This document shows, in pieces, positions 8,851 through 21,826 of a stretch of DNA of 64,000 nucleotides. Within the stretch, counting starts at the first letter, position 1, and every line of letters begins with the position of its first letter. A program made the translations under genes and the position numbers. This stretch comes from Rhizobiales bacterium NRL2 (GTDB lineage Bacteria; Pseudomonadota; Alphaproteobacteria; Minwuiales; Minwuiaceae): assembly GCA_001664005.1 (NCBI GenBank), contig CP016093.1, positions 1,123,001-1,187,000 of the forward strand. Direction: 5' to 3'. The notes beneath the pieces were generated by a model, which was not told the DNA's origin, did no database searches, and saw only the letters and a list, made by a program, of their open reading frames with translations.

Positions 8851-10800
8851 TCAGGGCGACGACTGGACCTCGTAGTCGGATCCCGGATAGCTTTCCTCCC
8901 GGCTTCCCGCCTTGCCGCTGCCGCGGTCCTTGCTGCCGGCGCGGCCATCGAGGAAGTCCCGTATGCGGCCCCAGAGACCACCGGCCTCGTCGTCCGCGCG
9001 CGCCGGCGGGTCGACCGTGTCCCGCAGCGTCGCCAGTACGCCCGGCGCATCGGGCAGGGGCCGGGCCGGCATGCCCCGGTGTGCGGCCAGCATGACGTCG
9101 CGCCAGATCCTGGCCGGCAGGCCGCTGCCGGTGACGCTCTGCATGGGCGCATTGTTGTCGTTGCCGACCCAGACGGCGGCGGTCATGTCGGCGGTGACGC
9201 CGACGAACCAGGCGTCGCGGTTGTCCTGGGTCGTGCCCGTCTTGCCTCCTGCCGGCCGGTCGATCCTGGCGCCCTGGCCGCTGCCATAGGTCATCACCGC
9301 CTGCAGCATCGCCGCCATCCGGGCTGCCTCCCGTTCCGCCAGCACGCGGCCCGGGCCGCCGCCCCGGCGGCGCATCAGCACCTTGCCGTCCTCATCCTCG
9401 ATACGCAGCACGATGTGCGCCAGCACGCCCTGGCCGCCATTGCCGATCGGCGCATAGGCGGCGGCGAGTTCCAGCACGTTGACCTCAGCCGTGCCCAAGA
9501 CGACCGAAGGATGGTCCGGGATGTCGGAGTTGATGCCGAGCCGATGGGCCATCTCGATGCCCTTGTCGCGTCCGATGGACTCCGACAGTCGCACCGAGGC
9601 GGTATTCGCCGAACGCGCCAGCGCCTCGGTCAGAGTCACGCGGCCGAGATACTTGTCGCCGTAGTTCTGCGGCCGCCAGTCGCCGACGGCGACGGGTGAA
9701 TCCTCGATGACGTCGTTCGGCGACCAGCCGTTCTCCAGCGCCGCCAGATAGACGAAGGGCTTGAAGGCCGAGCCGGGCTGCCGCCGCGCCCGGACAGCGC
9801 GGTTGTACTGGCTGCGGCCATAGTCCTTGCCGCCCACCATGGCGCGGACGGCGCCGTCCTGGTCGAGCACGACCACCGCGCCCTGGCCGGCGTTGCGTTT
9901 CTGCCCCTCGCCGCCGAGGTGCCGCGCCAGCGCGTCCGCCGCCGCCGACTGGATGCGCCGGTCGATGGTGGTCCAGACCTTGATGTCGCCCGACCAGTCG
10001 CCGGCCAGAAGGGCGACCTGTTCGCGCGCCCAGTCGGTCGCGTATTGCAGGTTGTCCTGGCGCGGCCGGGCCACCGGGACGGGCGGGGACTGGAGCACGG
10101 CCTTCGCCTCTTCCGCAGACAGCCGTCCGGCATCGACCATGGATTCCACGACCAGGCGCATGCGCTCGGCGGACCCGCCGGGGTTGCGGGTCGGGTCATA
10201 GCGGCTTGGCGCCTTCAGCAGACCGGCGATCAGCGCCGACTCGCGCAGCGTCAGCCGGGCCGCCGGCTTGGCGAAATAGCGCTGCGCCGCCGCCTCGACG
10301 CCATAGGTGCCGGCGCCCAGATAGACCCGGTTGAGATAGAGTTCCAGGATGCGGTCCTTGCTGAAGCGCGCCTCCAGCAGCAGCGCCAGCACTGCTTCCT
10401 GCGCCTTGCGCTTCAGGGTCCGGTCGGACTCGAGATAGAGGTTCTTGGCGAGCTGCTGGGTGATCGTGCTGCCGCCCTGGACGACGCGCCCCGAGGTGAC
10501 GTTGGTCCATGCCGCCCGGGCAATGCCCAGCGGGTCGAGACCGAAATGGCTGTGGAAGCGTCTGTCCTCGATGGCGATGACGGCGTCGATCAGGTGTTGC
10601 GGCAGGCGTTCCAGCGGCACCGCGCGGCTGCCGGGGGCGCCGTACACGGCCAGCTCCTCGCCCTCGCGGTCCAGCACGGCGACCGTGCCGCCGGTGATGG
10701 GCTCCTTCGGCGCGGGGAGGTCGTGCAGCAACAGGACGAGCAGCACCGCCAGGGCGCCAACGCCTGCCAGGCCGCCCCACTTCAGGATCCAGCGAAACAT
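8851..10800 (-). CDS. Class A penicillin-binding protein (PBP1 family)
   Basis: A 649-residue bifunctional peptidoglycan synthase. One N-terminal membrane anchor (about residues 9-26) is followed by a GT51 glycosyltransferase domain (catalytic Glu in AIEDRRF, residue 78; QGGSTITQQLAKN, 108-120). The transpeptidase domain has SxxK at 344-347 (GSAFKPF), SxN at 397-399 (SANT) and KTG at 520-522 (GGKTGTT). The C-terminus carries a charged tail rich in Asp, Gly and Ser. It polymerises and cross-links peptidoglycan in the periplasm. It lies 101 bp downstream of gyrB on the same strand. Confidence 0.93.
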   Translation of the reverse strand: MFRWILKWGGLAGVGALAVLLVLLLHDLPAPKEPITGGTVAVLDREGEELAVYGAPGSRAVPLERLPQHLIDAVIAIEDRRFHSHFGLDPLGIARAAWTNVTSGRVVQGGSTITQQLAKNLYLESDRTLKRKAQEAVLALLLEARFSKDRILELYLNRVYLGAGTYGVEAAAQRYFAKPAARLTLRESALIAGLLKAPSRYDPTRNPGGSAERMRLVVESMVDAGRLSAEEAKAVLQSPPVPVARPRQDNLQYATDWAREQVALLAGDWSGDIKVWTTIDRRIQSAAADALARHLGGEGQKRNAGQGAVVVLDQDGAVRAMVGGKDYGRSQYNRAVRARRQPGSAFKPFVYLAALENGWSPNDVIEDSPVAVGDWRPQNYGDKYLGRVTLTEALARSANTASVRLSESIGRDKGIEMAHRLGINSDIPDHPSVVLGTAEVNVLELAAAYAPIGNGGQGVLAHIVLRIEDEDGKVLMRRRGGGPGRVLAEREAARMAAMLQAVMTYGSGQGARIDRPAGGKTGTTQDNRDAWFVGVTADMTAAVWVGNDNNAPMQSVTGSGLPARIWRDVMLAAHRGMPARPLPDAPGVLATLRDTVDPPARADDEAGGLWGRIRDFLDGRAGSKDRGSGKAGSREESYPGSDYEVQSSP

Positions 10801-10901
10801 GCGCGCTTCATTTCACATCCGCCGTGGCGAGGGTGTGGCAAATGCCCGGCCTGGCCGGAACCGGGCGCTGCGCTGCCGCCTCAATTTCGCTCGGACACCG
10901 C

Positions 10902-14493
<3,592 letters not shown>

Positions 14494-14503
14494 CGCCGCC
14501 GGC

Positions 14504-15616
14504 TCAGACCCGCATCGGCATCAGGACGTAGAGCGCCGAAGCATCCTGCGGATCGCGGATGATGGTGGGCGCCGCGGCGTCGGAAAGCTCGAAAAGTGCG
14601 CTCTCGCCGTCGATCTGCGACGCGATCTCCATCAGATAGCGCGAGTTGAAACCGATCTCCATGGCCGGCGCGTCGTAACTGACCGCGATCTCCTCGGAGG
14701 CGCTCCCGGCGTCGGGACTGTTGGCCGACAGCACCAGCCGCTCGCTCTCCATGGAGAGCTTCACCGCCCGCGATTTCTCGGTCGAGATGGTGGAGACCCG
14801 GTCCACCGCGCTGGTGAAGATCTTCGCGTCGACCTCCAGGCGGCGTTCGTTGTTCGACGGGATCACCCGCTCGTAGTCGGGGAAGGAGCCATCGATCAGT
14901 TTCGACGTCAGCACCGACCGGCCCAGCGCGAAGCGGATCTTGGTCTCGCTGACGGAAATGGCGACGTCCTTGTCGGCGTCGCCCAGCAGCCGGTGGATCT
15001 CGGCGATCGCCTTGCGGGGCACGATGACGCCTGGCAGGGCCTCCGCCCCCGACGGGGCGTCGATCTCGAAGCGCGCCAGCCTGTGACCGTCCGTGGCGAC
15101 GGCGCGCAGCTTCTTGCCGTCATCGCTGGCGTGCATGTAGACGCCGTTCAGATAGTAGCGGGTTTCCTCGGTCGAAATCGCAAACCGCGTGCGCTCGACC
15201 AGGGTGCGCAGTTCCTCGGCCGCCATGTGAAAGCTGTGCGGCAGCTCGTCATCCTCGAAGGTCGGGAAGTCCTCGTTCGGCAGGCAGGCCAGCGCGAAGC
15301 GGGAACGGCCCGACTGCAGCACCAGGCGGCGGCGTTCCTGATCCAGGCTCAGTTCCACGTCCGCGCCGTCAGGCAGCTTACGCACGATATCGTAGAGCGT
15401 GTGCGCCGGCGCCGTCGCGGTGCCCGGCGTGTCGACCCTGGCGTCGTTCTCCTCGACAATGGCCAGCTCCAGGTCGGTGGCGCGAAACCTGACCGCGTCC
15501 GAGCCCGCCTCGATCTGCACGTGGCTCAGGATCGGGATGGTATTGCGCCGTTCCACCACGCTCTGCACATGGCCCAGCGTGGACAGGAGAGCGGCGCGTT
15601 CAATGGTCAGTTTCAT
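14504..15616 (-). CDS. dnaN: DNA polymerase III beta sliding clamp
   Basis: A 370-residue clamp with the family ends: MKLTIERAALLSTLGHVQSVVERRNTIPIL at the start and YVLMPMRV at the end. Three clamp folds can be followed (residues about 1-120, 125-250 and 250-370). The C-terminal MPMRV closes the third fold near the hydrophobic pocket that binds polymerase and loader. The gene follows dnaA by about 150 bp and precedes recF by 10 bp. Confidence 0.97.
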   Translation of the reverse strand: MKLTIERAALLSTLGHVQSVVERRNTIPILSHVQIEAGSDAVRFRATDLELAIVEENDARVDTPGTATAPAHTLYDIVRKLPDGADVELSLDQERRRLVLQSGRSRFALACLPNEDFPTFEDDELPHSFHMAAEELRTLVERTRFAISTEETRYYLNGVYMHASDDGKKLRAVATDGHRLARFEIDAPSGAEALPGVIVPRKAIAEIHRLLGDADKDVAISVSETKIRFALGRSVLTSKLIDGSFPDYERVIPSNNERRLEVDAKIFTSAVDRVSTISTEKSRAVKLSMESERLVLSANSPDAGSASEEIAVSYDAPAMEIGFNSRYLMEIASQIDGESALFELSDAAAPTIIRDPQDASALYVLMPMRV

Positions 15617-15765
15617 CGGTAATGTCTTGCCAGAACTGGTTCGAACGGGAACCTGACGGCAAGCAGCCGCCAGAGCAGTTCTCTATAGCACGCAGGCGTC
15701 ACGATTCGCCAACGATTCCATGGATTTTACGGGCCTGCGGCGGGGCCGGTCCGCAGCCTGCCCGC

Positions 15766-17226
15766 TCAGTTGGAAAGTGCGGCCTCCAGCAGGCGCACGT
15801 CCTCGGCCAGGCTGGAGTCGCTCTGGATGAGTTCCTCGATCTTCCGCACCCCGTGCAACACCGTCGTATGATCGCGGTTGCCGAAGCGCCGGCCGATGTC
15901 CGGCAGGCTGCGCGTGGTCAGCTTCTTGGAGAGATACATGGCGACCTGACGCGGCCGGGCGACGGCGCGAGCGCGGCGGCTGGACGACATCTCGGTGACC
16001 TTGATGGAGAAGTGCTCGGCCACCTTCTTCTGGATTTCGTCGATGGTGATCTTGCGCGAATTGGCGCGCAGCAGATCGGCCAGCACGTCCCGGGCGAGGT
16101 CCAGCGTGATCTCCCGGCCCATCAACTCGTGATGGGCGATGACCCGCTTCAGTGCGCCTTCCAGTTCCCGCACGTTGGAGGTGATCCTGTGCGCCAGGAA
16201 CTGCAGCACATCCTCGGGAACATGGACGCCGGGGTTCATCGCCATCTTCTGCTCCAGGATGCCGACGCGGAGCTCGAAATCGGTGGGATGGATGTCGGCC
16301 ACCAGCCCCCAGCCCAGCCGGGAACGCACGCGCTCCTCCATGCCGTCCAGGTCGGAGGGCGAACGGTCGGCGGAGATCACGACCTGGTGCTTGCGGTCCA
16401 CCAGCTCGTTGAAGGTGTGGAAGAACTCTTCCTGGGTGGAGTTCTTGTCGGTGAAGAACTGCAGGTCGTCGATCATCAGCACGTCGACGGAGCGGAACTG
16501 CTCCTTGAACGCCATGGTGTCCTTGAAGCGGACCGCGCGGATGAACTGGTACATGAACTTCTCGGCCGACAGGTACATCACCCGGCGCCCGGGTTTGGCG
16601 CGCACGATGTGCCAGGCGATGGCCTGCATCAGATGGGTCTTGCCCAGGCCGACGCCGGAATAGAGGAACAGCGGGTTGAAGGCCACGTCGTCGGAATCCG
16701 CGACTCGCCGCGCCGCGGCGTAGGCCAGTTCATTGGCCTTGCCGACGACGAAGTTGTCGAAGGTCAGGGCGGCGTCCAGAAGGCCGGTCAGGCCCTCGAC
16801 GGCCGTGTCTTCGCGTGCCGGTTCGGCCGGCCGCGCGGTGGTGGCCACAGCCTCGGCTTCGTCGCCACCGGCCTCTCCGGCGGCCAGGCCCTCCTTCGCC
16901 GTCCCGCGGCCAGCAGCTTCCAGGCCGACATGGATGGCGATCTCGCGGATGTGCGGCACATCGCGCTGGAATTCGCGCAGCAACAACTGTTGGTAGTTGT
17001 TCCTCACCCAATCTTTCAAGAACGCGGTCGAAGCGAGCAGTACGGCGCGGTCATCGTGAAGCGCCACGGGGCGCAGCGGCGCCAGCCAGCTCTTGAAGGC
17101 TGCGTCCCCGACAGCCTTGCGAACGCGCCCGCCGACCCGCTGCCAAAGCAGATGCAGCGCTTCGCTGTCGTCCACGGCCGGCGCGTCGTCGATGTCCTCG
17201 GAAATCCTGTCCACCTCGAAAGTCAA
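15766..17226 (-). CDS. dnaA: Chromosomal replication initiator protein DnaA
   Basis: A 486-residue AAA+ initiator. Domain I (residues about 23-105) contains LWQRVGGRVRKAVGDAAFKSWLAPLRPV. A poorly conserved linker rich in Ala, Glu and Gly follows (about 106-150). The AAA+ core has Walker A GVGLGKTH (191-198) and Walker B VLMIDDLQF. Domain IV carries the DnaA signature RFGNRDHTTVLHGVRKIEEL. It binds DnaA boxes and melts the replication origin. No cluster of consensus boxes was seen on either side, so the origin may be elsewhere. Confidence 0.97.
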   Translation of the reverse strand: MTFEVDRISEDIDDAPAVDDSEALHLLWQRVGGRVRKAVGDAAFKSWLAPLRPVALHDDRAVLLASTAFLKDWVRNNYQQLLLREFQRDVPHIREIAIHVGLEAAGRGTAKEGLAAGEAGGDEAEAVATTARPAEPAREDTAVEGLTGLLDAALTFDNFVVGKANELAYAAARRVADSDDVAFNPLFLYSGVGLGKTHLMQAIAWHIVRAKPGRRVMYLSAEKFMYQFIRAVRFKDTMAFKEQFRSVDVLMIDDLQFFTDKNSTQEEFFHTFNELVDRKHQVVISADRSPSDLDGMEERVRSRLGWGLVADIHPTDFELRVGILEQKMAMNPGVHVPEDVLQFLAHRITSNVRELEGALKRVIAHHELMGREITLDLARDVLADLLRANSRKITIDEIQKKVAEHFSIKVTEMSSSRRARAVARPRQVAMYLSKKLTTRSLPDIGRRFGNRDHTTVLHGVRKIEELIQSDSSLAEDVRLLEAALSN

Positions 17227-17590
17227 CTTCGCGCTCCCGTGTTGTCGAATACTGCGGCTGGCGAGGCCGAAAACGCAAAAAGGCCTGTTCAGACCGATGT
17301 ACAGTCTGTTGACGCAACGCTGATTTTGACATCAGGACTCGAGAAGGCAGACGGTCTGTGAGGCTCGTCCGAATTTATCCGGATCTGTTCTTGTCTCGGC
17401 CCACTCCGTCATCTCCCGGTCTGTCCCGCGAAGCGAACTTTAGATCGGATGGCGGGCGGCTTTCAAGAGGCCTTGGTTGAGAGAAAACTCCGCAATTAGG
17501 AAGAAATCCCGCTTCTCGGCGCTCTGCGGTTGGAATCATTGGCGATTCGATTTTCGCCGCTCGGCAAAAAAAATGTCACTGAAATGAAAT
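17227..17590. other. dnaA-rpsT intergenic region; no clear oriC
   Basis: This is the upstream region of dnaA and the downstream region of rpsT. I looked for DnaA boxes (TTATCCACA and variants). I found only one weak form (TTATCCGGA at 17375-17383, two mismatches) and no clustered boxes or long AT-rich unwinding element, apart from an A8 run near 17566-17573. It probably holds the dnaA promoter, but no strong -35/-10 pair stands out. Confidence 0.5.
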
Positions 17591-17615
17591 GTGCCGCGGA
17601 CGGGGTCCGCGGCAC
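17591..17615 (-). terminator. Terminator-like hairpin after rpsT
   Basis: A perfect 11-bp stem with a 3-base loop (GTGCCGCGGAC / GTCCGCGGCAC). It lies 32 bp beyond the rpsT stop. Downstream on the minus strand comes a T-rich stretch including TTTTTTTT, though not directly next to the stem. It probably separates rpsT from dnaA. Confidence 0.7.
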
Positions 17616-17647
17616 ACCAGAAACGGGAATTTCTTCCGGAAGATCGA

Positions 17648-17917
17648 TCAGGCGGAAGCCAGGGCCCTGGTCCGCGCGTTGAGGCGGGAGACCTTCCGGG
17701 CGGCGGCGTTGCGCTTGATGACGCCCTTCTGCGCGGCCTTGTCCAGTTCGCTCTGCGCGATCTGGAGGGCCTTGTTCGCGGCCTCGGCGTCGCCGGCGGC
17801 CAGTGCGACCTCGACCCGCTTGACATAGGTCCGCATCCGGCTGCGCCGGGCCACGTTGCGCGCGGTGCGCGTCGCCGTGCGGCGGATGTCTTTCTCGGAT
17901 GATTTGATGTTTGCCAT
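17648..17917 (-). CDS. rpsT: 30S ribosomal protein S20
   Basis: An 89-residue basic helical protein starting MANIKSSEKDIRRTATRTAR, the typical S20 opening. NALQIAQSELDKAAQKGVIKRN and RKVSRLNARTRALA follow the family to the end. An ATG four codons upstream is rejected because S20 begins MANI. A strong promoter lies 42-70 bp upstream (17959-17987) and a hairpin follows the gene. It lies beside dnaA, an arrangement also found in other proteobacteria. Confidence 0.97.
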   Translation of the reverse strand: MANIKSSEKDIRRTATRTARNVARRSRMRTYVKRVEVALAAGDAEAANKALQIAQSELDKAAQKGVIKRNAAARKVSRLNARTRALASA

Positions 17918-17958
17918 GTCCAGTCCCAAAGGCGGATTCAGTCAATTCGAAGGCCGGG

Positions 17959-17987
17959 CTTATAGACGCGCCGTCCCGGTGCGTCAA
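17959..17987 (-). promoter_or_regulatory. Sigma70-type promoter of rpsT
   Basis: On the minus strand TTGACG (17987-17982) and TATAAG (17964-17959) are separated by exactly 17 bp, one mismatch from consensus in each box. The -10 ends 42 bp before the rpsT ATG. It lies in the 84-bp gap after hyuB, so rpsT need not depend on the catabolic operon upstream. Confidence 0.75.
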
Positions 17988-18001
17988 GCGCCGCGCCGCG
18001 C

Positions 18002-19762
18002 CTACTCCGCCGCCTGCGGATGCGCGCGCCGCCGCGCCGTGGCCGCCATGTCCACGTCCCGGCCGGAGGGATCGAGCACGACGCCGAAGAGCTCCCGTGC
18101 CTGGTCCGATGTGTAGTAGCCAAGGCGGATGTCGGCCAGCACTTTCGCGGCGGGACGCCGGAAGGGGTCGCCATAGCCGCCGCCGCCGGGCGTGCCGACC
18201 TCGATCCTGTCGCCCGCGGCAACCCGGATGTCCTGGTCCTTCGAGAGATGCTCGGGCACGTAGGAGCGGCCGCCGCGATGGACGGTGACGCTGTTGGGCA
18301 TTCCGTCGCAGCCGCCCAGAACCCCCTGCGGACCGAAGCGGCCGTGGTCCATGACGAAGGAGGCGGTGGCCTCCCCGCGACGCACTTCGACGGTGTATTT
18401 CAGGCCGAAGCCGCCGCGCTTCTCCCCGGCGCCGCCCGAACCTTCCCGCAGGCCGTATTCGTGGTACAGCACGGGATAGTACTGCTCCATGACCTCGATC
18501 GGCGCCGTCTTGGAGATGCCGATGGTCGAGCAGCCGTTGGTCAGTCCGTCATGGTCGGCATTACCGCCATAGCCGCCGCCGGAAATCTGGTACATGACGT
18601 AGGAGCGTCCCCGGGCCGGATCATGCCCGCCCAGGGCGAAGTTGCCGCTCGATCCCGCGGGGGCAGCCGTGACCCTGTCGGGCAGGGCCTGCACCAGCGC
18701 GGCGAAGACCGCTTCGGCGATGCGCTGGCTGACCTCCGCCGCGCAGCCCGATACCGGCCGCGGATAGCGCGCGTAGAGAAAGGTGCCCTCCGGATCCTCG
18801 ATCTCCAGGGGCTCGAAGGCGCCGGCGTTGATCGGCACGTCGGGAAAGATGTGGCGCATGGCCAGATAGACCGAGGACCGGGTGGTGGCGATCACCGAGT
18901 TCATCGGCCCCTGGCAGGGCGGGCTGGAGCCGGCGAAGCTGAAGCGCAGGGCGCCGTCCCGCTTCTCGACCGTCAGCTTGATGACCAGCGGTTCGTCGAC
19001 CACGCCATCGGAATCGACGAAGGCCTCGGCCCGGTAGACCCCTTCGGGTATCTCGGCGATCTTGGCGCGCATCTGCTGGGCGCCGCGGCGCTTCAGTTCG
19101 GCGATCGCCCGCTTCACCGTCTCGTCTCCGAATCGGTCGAGCAGTTCGTTCAGCCGCGCCCGTCCCACCAGCAGGGCGGCCTCCTGGGCGCGGATGTCGC
19201 CGATCCGCTGGTCGGCGATGCGGATGTTGGAGCAGATGATGGCGTAGATCTCCGGATCCATCTCGCCGTGCTTGAACAGCTTCACCGGCGGCAGACGCAG
19301 TCCTTCCTGCTCCACCGCGGTGGCGTTGGCCGAAAAGCCGCCCGGCACCGCGCCGCCGATGTCGGGCCAGTGGCCGGTGTTCGACAGCCAGCAGAAGATC
19401 TCGCCATTGCGGTAGAAGGGCATGGCGAAGCGCACGTCCATCAGGTGCGTGCCGCCCAGATAGGGATCGTTGACGATGTAGATGTCGCCGTCTTCGGGCG
19501 GCCGGGCGCGGCCGTCGCGGATGAACTCGATCAGGTTCCGCGTCGATTCCTGCATGGTGCCGACGAAGACCGGCAGGCCCATCAGCCCCTGGGCGATCAG
19601 TTCGCCGTTGTCGGCGGCGTAGATACCGTCCGAGCGGTCGTTGGCCTCCGCGATCACCGGTGAGAAGGCGGAGCGGGAGAAGCTCATGTCCATCTCGTCG
19701 CAGACCTGCTGCAGGCCGTTCTGGATGACGCTGAGCGTGATGGGGTCGAGTGGCTCGGTCAT
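18002..19762 (-). CDS. hyuB: Hydantoinase B / acetone carboxylase alpha-type subunit
   Basis: A 586-residue HyuB-family protein. Conserved segments include DPITLSVIQNGLQQVCDEMDMSF, FSPVIAEANDRSDGIY, DGDIYIVNDPYLGGTHLMD, LSNTGHWPDIGGAVPGGFS, and a C-terminal GGFGLKYTVEVRRGE followed by GTPGGGGYGDPFRR. HyuA/HyuB pairs hydrolyse cyclic amides (N-methylhydantoin, 5-oxoproline) with ATP. The start at 19762 overlaps the hyuA stop by four bases (ATGA), so the subunits are coupled. It is the last gene of the operon; rpsT follows with its own promoter. The true substrate may not be hydantoin. Confidence 0.88.
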   Translation of the reverse strand: MTEPLDPITLSVIQNGLQQVCDEMDMSFSRSAFSPVIAEANDRSDGIYAADNGELIAQGLMGLPVFVGTMQESTRNLIEFIRDGRARPPEDGDIYIVNDPYLGGTHLMDVRFAMPFYRNGEIFCWLSNTGHWPDIGGAVPGGFSANATAVEQEGLRLPPVKLFKHGEMDPEIYAIICSNIRIADQRIGDIRAQEAALLVGRARLNELLDRFGDETVKRAIAELKRRGAQQMRAKIAEIPEGVYRAEAFVDSDGVVDEPLVIKLTVEKRDGALRFSFAGSSPPCQGPMNSVIATTRSSVYLAMRHIFPDVPINAGAFEPLEIEDPEGTFLYARYPRPVSGCAAEVSQRIAEAVFAALVQALPDRVTAAPAGSSGNFALGGHDPARGRSYVMYQISGGGYGGNADHDGLTNGCSTIGISKTAPIEVMEQYYPVLYHEYGLREGSGGAGEKRGGFGLKYTVEVRRGEATASFVMDHGRFGPQGVLGGCDGMPNSVTVHRGGRSYVPEHLSKDQDIRVAAGDRIEVGTPGGGGYGDPFRRPAAKVLADIRLGYYTSDQARELFGVVLDPSGRDVDMAATARRRAHPQAAE

Positions 19763-21822
19763 GTGTGGACCTCGATGATCAGGTTGCCGTCCGCGTCGCC
19801 CGTGGCCCGGGCGCCGGGATCGATGACGACGGTTGTGTCGATCTGCTCGATGATCGCCGGGCCGTCGATCGTCACGTCCGCCGGCAGGTGGTCGCGCCAG
19901 TAGACCGGAGTCTCGGCCCATGCGCCGTCGAAGAAGATGCGCCGGCTGCCGCTCTGTGCCGCCGCCAGACTCCCGCGCCGGCCGGCCGGGTCGATCAGAC
20001 TGGCGAGATCGATCTCGCCGCGGCGGCCGATGACGGACGTGTTGAGGTTCACCAGGTTCGCCCGAATCTCGGGCAGCGCGACGTGGAAGCGCTCGTAATA
20101 GGCGCGCTCGAAGCGCGCCTGCAGGTCTTCCCGGGTCACTTCGGGGCCGTCCAGCGGTACCGACAGGATGTGGGTCTGGCCGATGAACTGCATGTCCGCG
20201 GAATGGCTGATGCGGACATCGTCGACCTCGACCGGCTCCTCGGCGACCAGACGGCGGCCGGTCTCGATCTGGCGGGCCAGGATAGCGCGGCAGTCGGCGA
20301 TGTCGACGCCGTCCAGCGGGTGGTTCACCGTGTTGACGAAATCGTGGCGGACGTCGGCGACGACGCAGCCCAGCGCGTTGGTGATGCCGGGCCGCGGCGG
20401 CACCAGCACGCGCGGGATTCCGAGCTCGCGCGCGATCGAGACTGCGTGCAGTGGCCCGCCGCCGCCGAAGGCCAGCAGGGCGAAATCGCGCGGGTCGTGG
20501 CCTCTGGCGATGGAGACCATGCGCACGGCGCCTGCCATCTTCATGTTGGCGATGCGCAGCACCGCCGCCGCCGCTTCGGCCGCGTCCAGCCCCAGCGGTG
20601 CGCCGATGACCGCGGCGAAGACCTTCGCGATGTCCTCCGCGGTGGCGCCCCCGCCGCCGGAGAGCAGATGTGCGGGATTGATGCGGCCGAGCACGAAATG
20701 GGCGTCGGAGATCGTCGGCTGCCGTCCGCCGCGGCCATAGCAGATCGGCCCCGGATCGGCGCCGGCGCTCTCGGGCCCGACCTGCAGCAGCCCGGCCTCG
20801 TCGATCCGGGCGATGGAGCCGCCGCCCGAGCCGATGGTCTGCACGTCGACCATGGGCACGTGGATCGGCAGGGCGTACTCGATCTCCAGTTCGTGGCTCA
20901 CCGGCGGGGCGGTGTCGCGGACCAGCGCCACGTCCGTCGAGGTGCCGCCCATGTCGTAGGTGATCAGGTTGCGGAAGCCGGCGCGCCGTCCCGTGTAGGC
21001 CGCGGCCATGACGCCCGACGCCGGCCCCGACATCACCGTCTTGGCCGCTTCCCGGGCCACGGTGCGGGCGGAGACCATGCCGCCATTGCCGTTCATGACC
21101 AGCAGATCGCGGCGGAAGCCTCTGGATTTCAGCTCGCTCTGCAGCCGGTCGACATAGCGGTGCAGGATCGGCTGCACGGCTGCGTTCACGGCCGCCGTGA
21201 CGCCGCGCTCGTATTCGCGGAATTCCGACAGCAGCGAATGGCCCGTGGTGATGTGGTCAGTGGGCCAGATCCCGGCGGCGATCTCCGCGGCGCGGCGCTC
21301 GTGAGCCGGGTTGGCGTAGGCGTGCAGGAAGTGGATCACCAGCGAGGTGCAGCCCTTCGCCTTCAGCGCCTCGACCGCTTCGCGCACCTCGTTCTCGTCC
21401 AGCGGGGTGACGACATTGCCGTCGGCGTCGGAGCGCTCGGTCACTTCCAGGCGCAGGTCGCGCGGGATGACGGGCCGGAAGACGCCGGTCATGCCATAGG
21501 GCTGCGGCCGGGTGCGCCGCCCGACCTCGAGCACGTCCCGGAAGCCGCGCGTGGTGATCATGCCCGTGGGCGCCAGCTTGCGCTCCAGGATGGCGTTGGT
21601 CGTCGTCGTGGTGCCGTGAACGATCAGGTCGACCGAAGGCAGATCCGCCTCGACGGCCTCCAGCGCGGCGATGACGCCACCCGCCTGGTTCTCCGGCGTG
21701 GTCGGCACCTTGGCGACGCGGACGCGGCCCCGCCCCCGGTCGAACAGCAGGATGTCGGTGAAGGTGCCGCCGACATCGACGCCGACAATGATCTCGCCCT
21801 TGTTCTCGCCGGCATCGCCCAT
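19759..21822 (-). CDS. hyuA: Hydantoinase A / 5-oxoprolinase-type ATP-dependent subunit
   Basis: A 687-residue HyuA-family ATPase. The N-terminal phosphate-binding motif GVDVGGTFTDILLFD is followed by VHGTTTTTNAILERK, RTRPQPYGM, SLLSEFREYERG, and the actin-like core MNGNGGMVSARTV, ITYDMGGTSTDVALV, TIGSGGGSIARID, GADPGPICYGRGG. It couples ATP hydrolysis to ring opening of a cyclic amide by HyuB. It starts four bases after the marR stop and overlaps hyuB by four. In this operon it could open the reduced lactam ring produced by the reductase upstream (inference). Confidence 0.9.
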   Translation of the reverse strand: MGDAGENKGEIIVGVDVGGTFTDILLFDRGRGRVRVAKVPTTPENQAGGVIAALEAVEADLPSVDLIVHGTTTTTNAILERKLAPTGMITTRGFRDVLEVGRRTRPQPYGMTGVFRPVIPRDLRLEVTERSDADGNVVTPLDENEVREAVEALKAKGCTSLVIHFLHAYANPAHERRAAEIAAGIWPTDHITTGHSLLSEFREYERGVTAAVNAAVQPILHRYVDRLQSELKSRGFRRDLLVMNGNGGMVSARTVAREAAKTVMSGPASGVMAAAYTGRRAGFRNLITYDMGGTSTDVALVRDTAPPVSHELEIEYALPIHVPMVDVQTIGSGGGSIARIDEAGLLQVGPESAGADPGPICYGRGGRQPTISDAHFVLGRINPAHLLSGGGGATAEDIAKVFAAVIGAPLGLDAAEAAAAVLRIANMKMAGAVRMVSIARGHDPRDFALLAFGGGGPLHAVSIARELGIPRVLVPPRPGITNALGCVVADVRHDFVNTVNHPLDGVDIADCRAILARQIETGRRLVAEEPVEVDDVRISHSADMQFIGQTHILSVPLDGPEVTREDLQARFERAYYERFHVALPEIRANLVNLNTSVIGRRGEIDLASLIDPAGRRGSLAAAQSGSRRIFFDGAWAETPVYWRDHLPADVTIDGPAIIEQIDTTVVIDPGARATGDADGNLIIEVHT

Positions 21823-21826
21823 CGTG

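Noticed and set aside
17375-17383. Possible DnaA box TTATCCGGA near dnaA
   Set aside because: It is a single site with two mismatches and has no neighbours; an origin needs several boxes.
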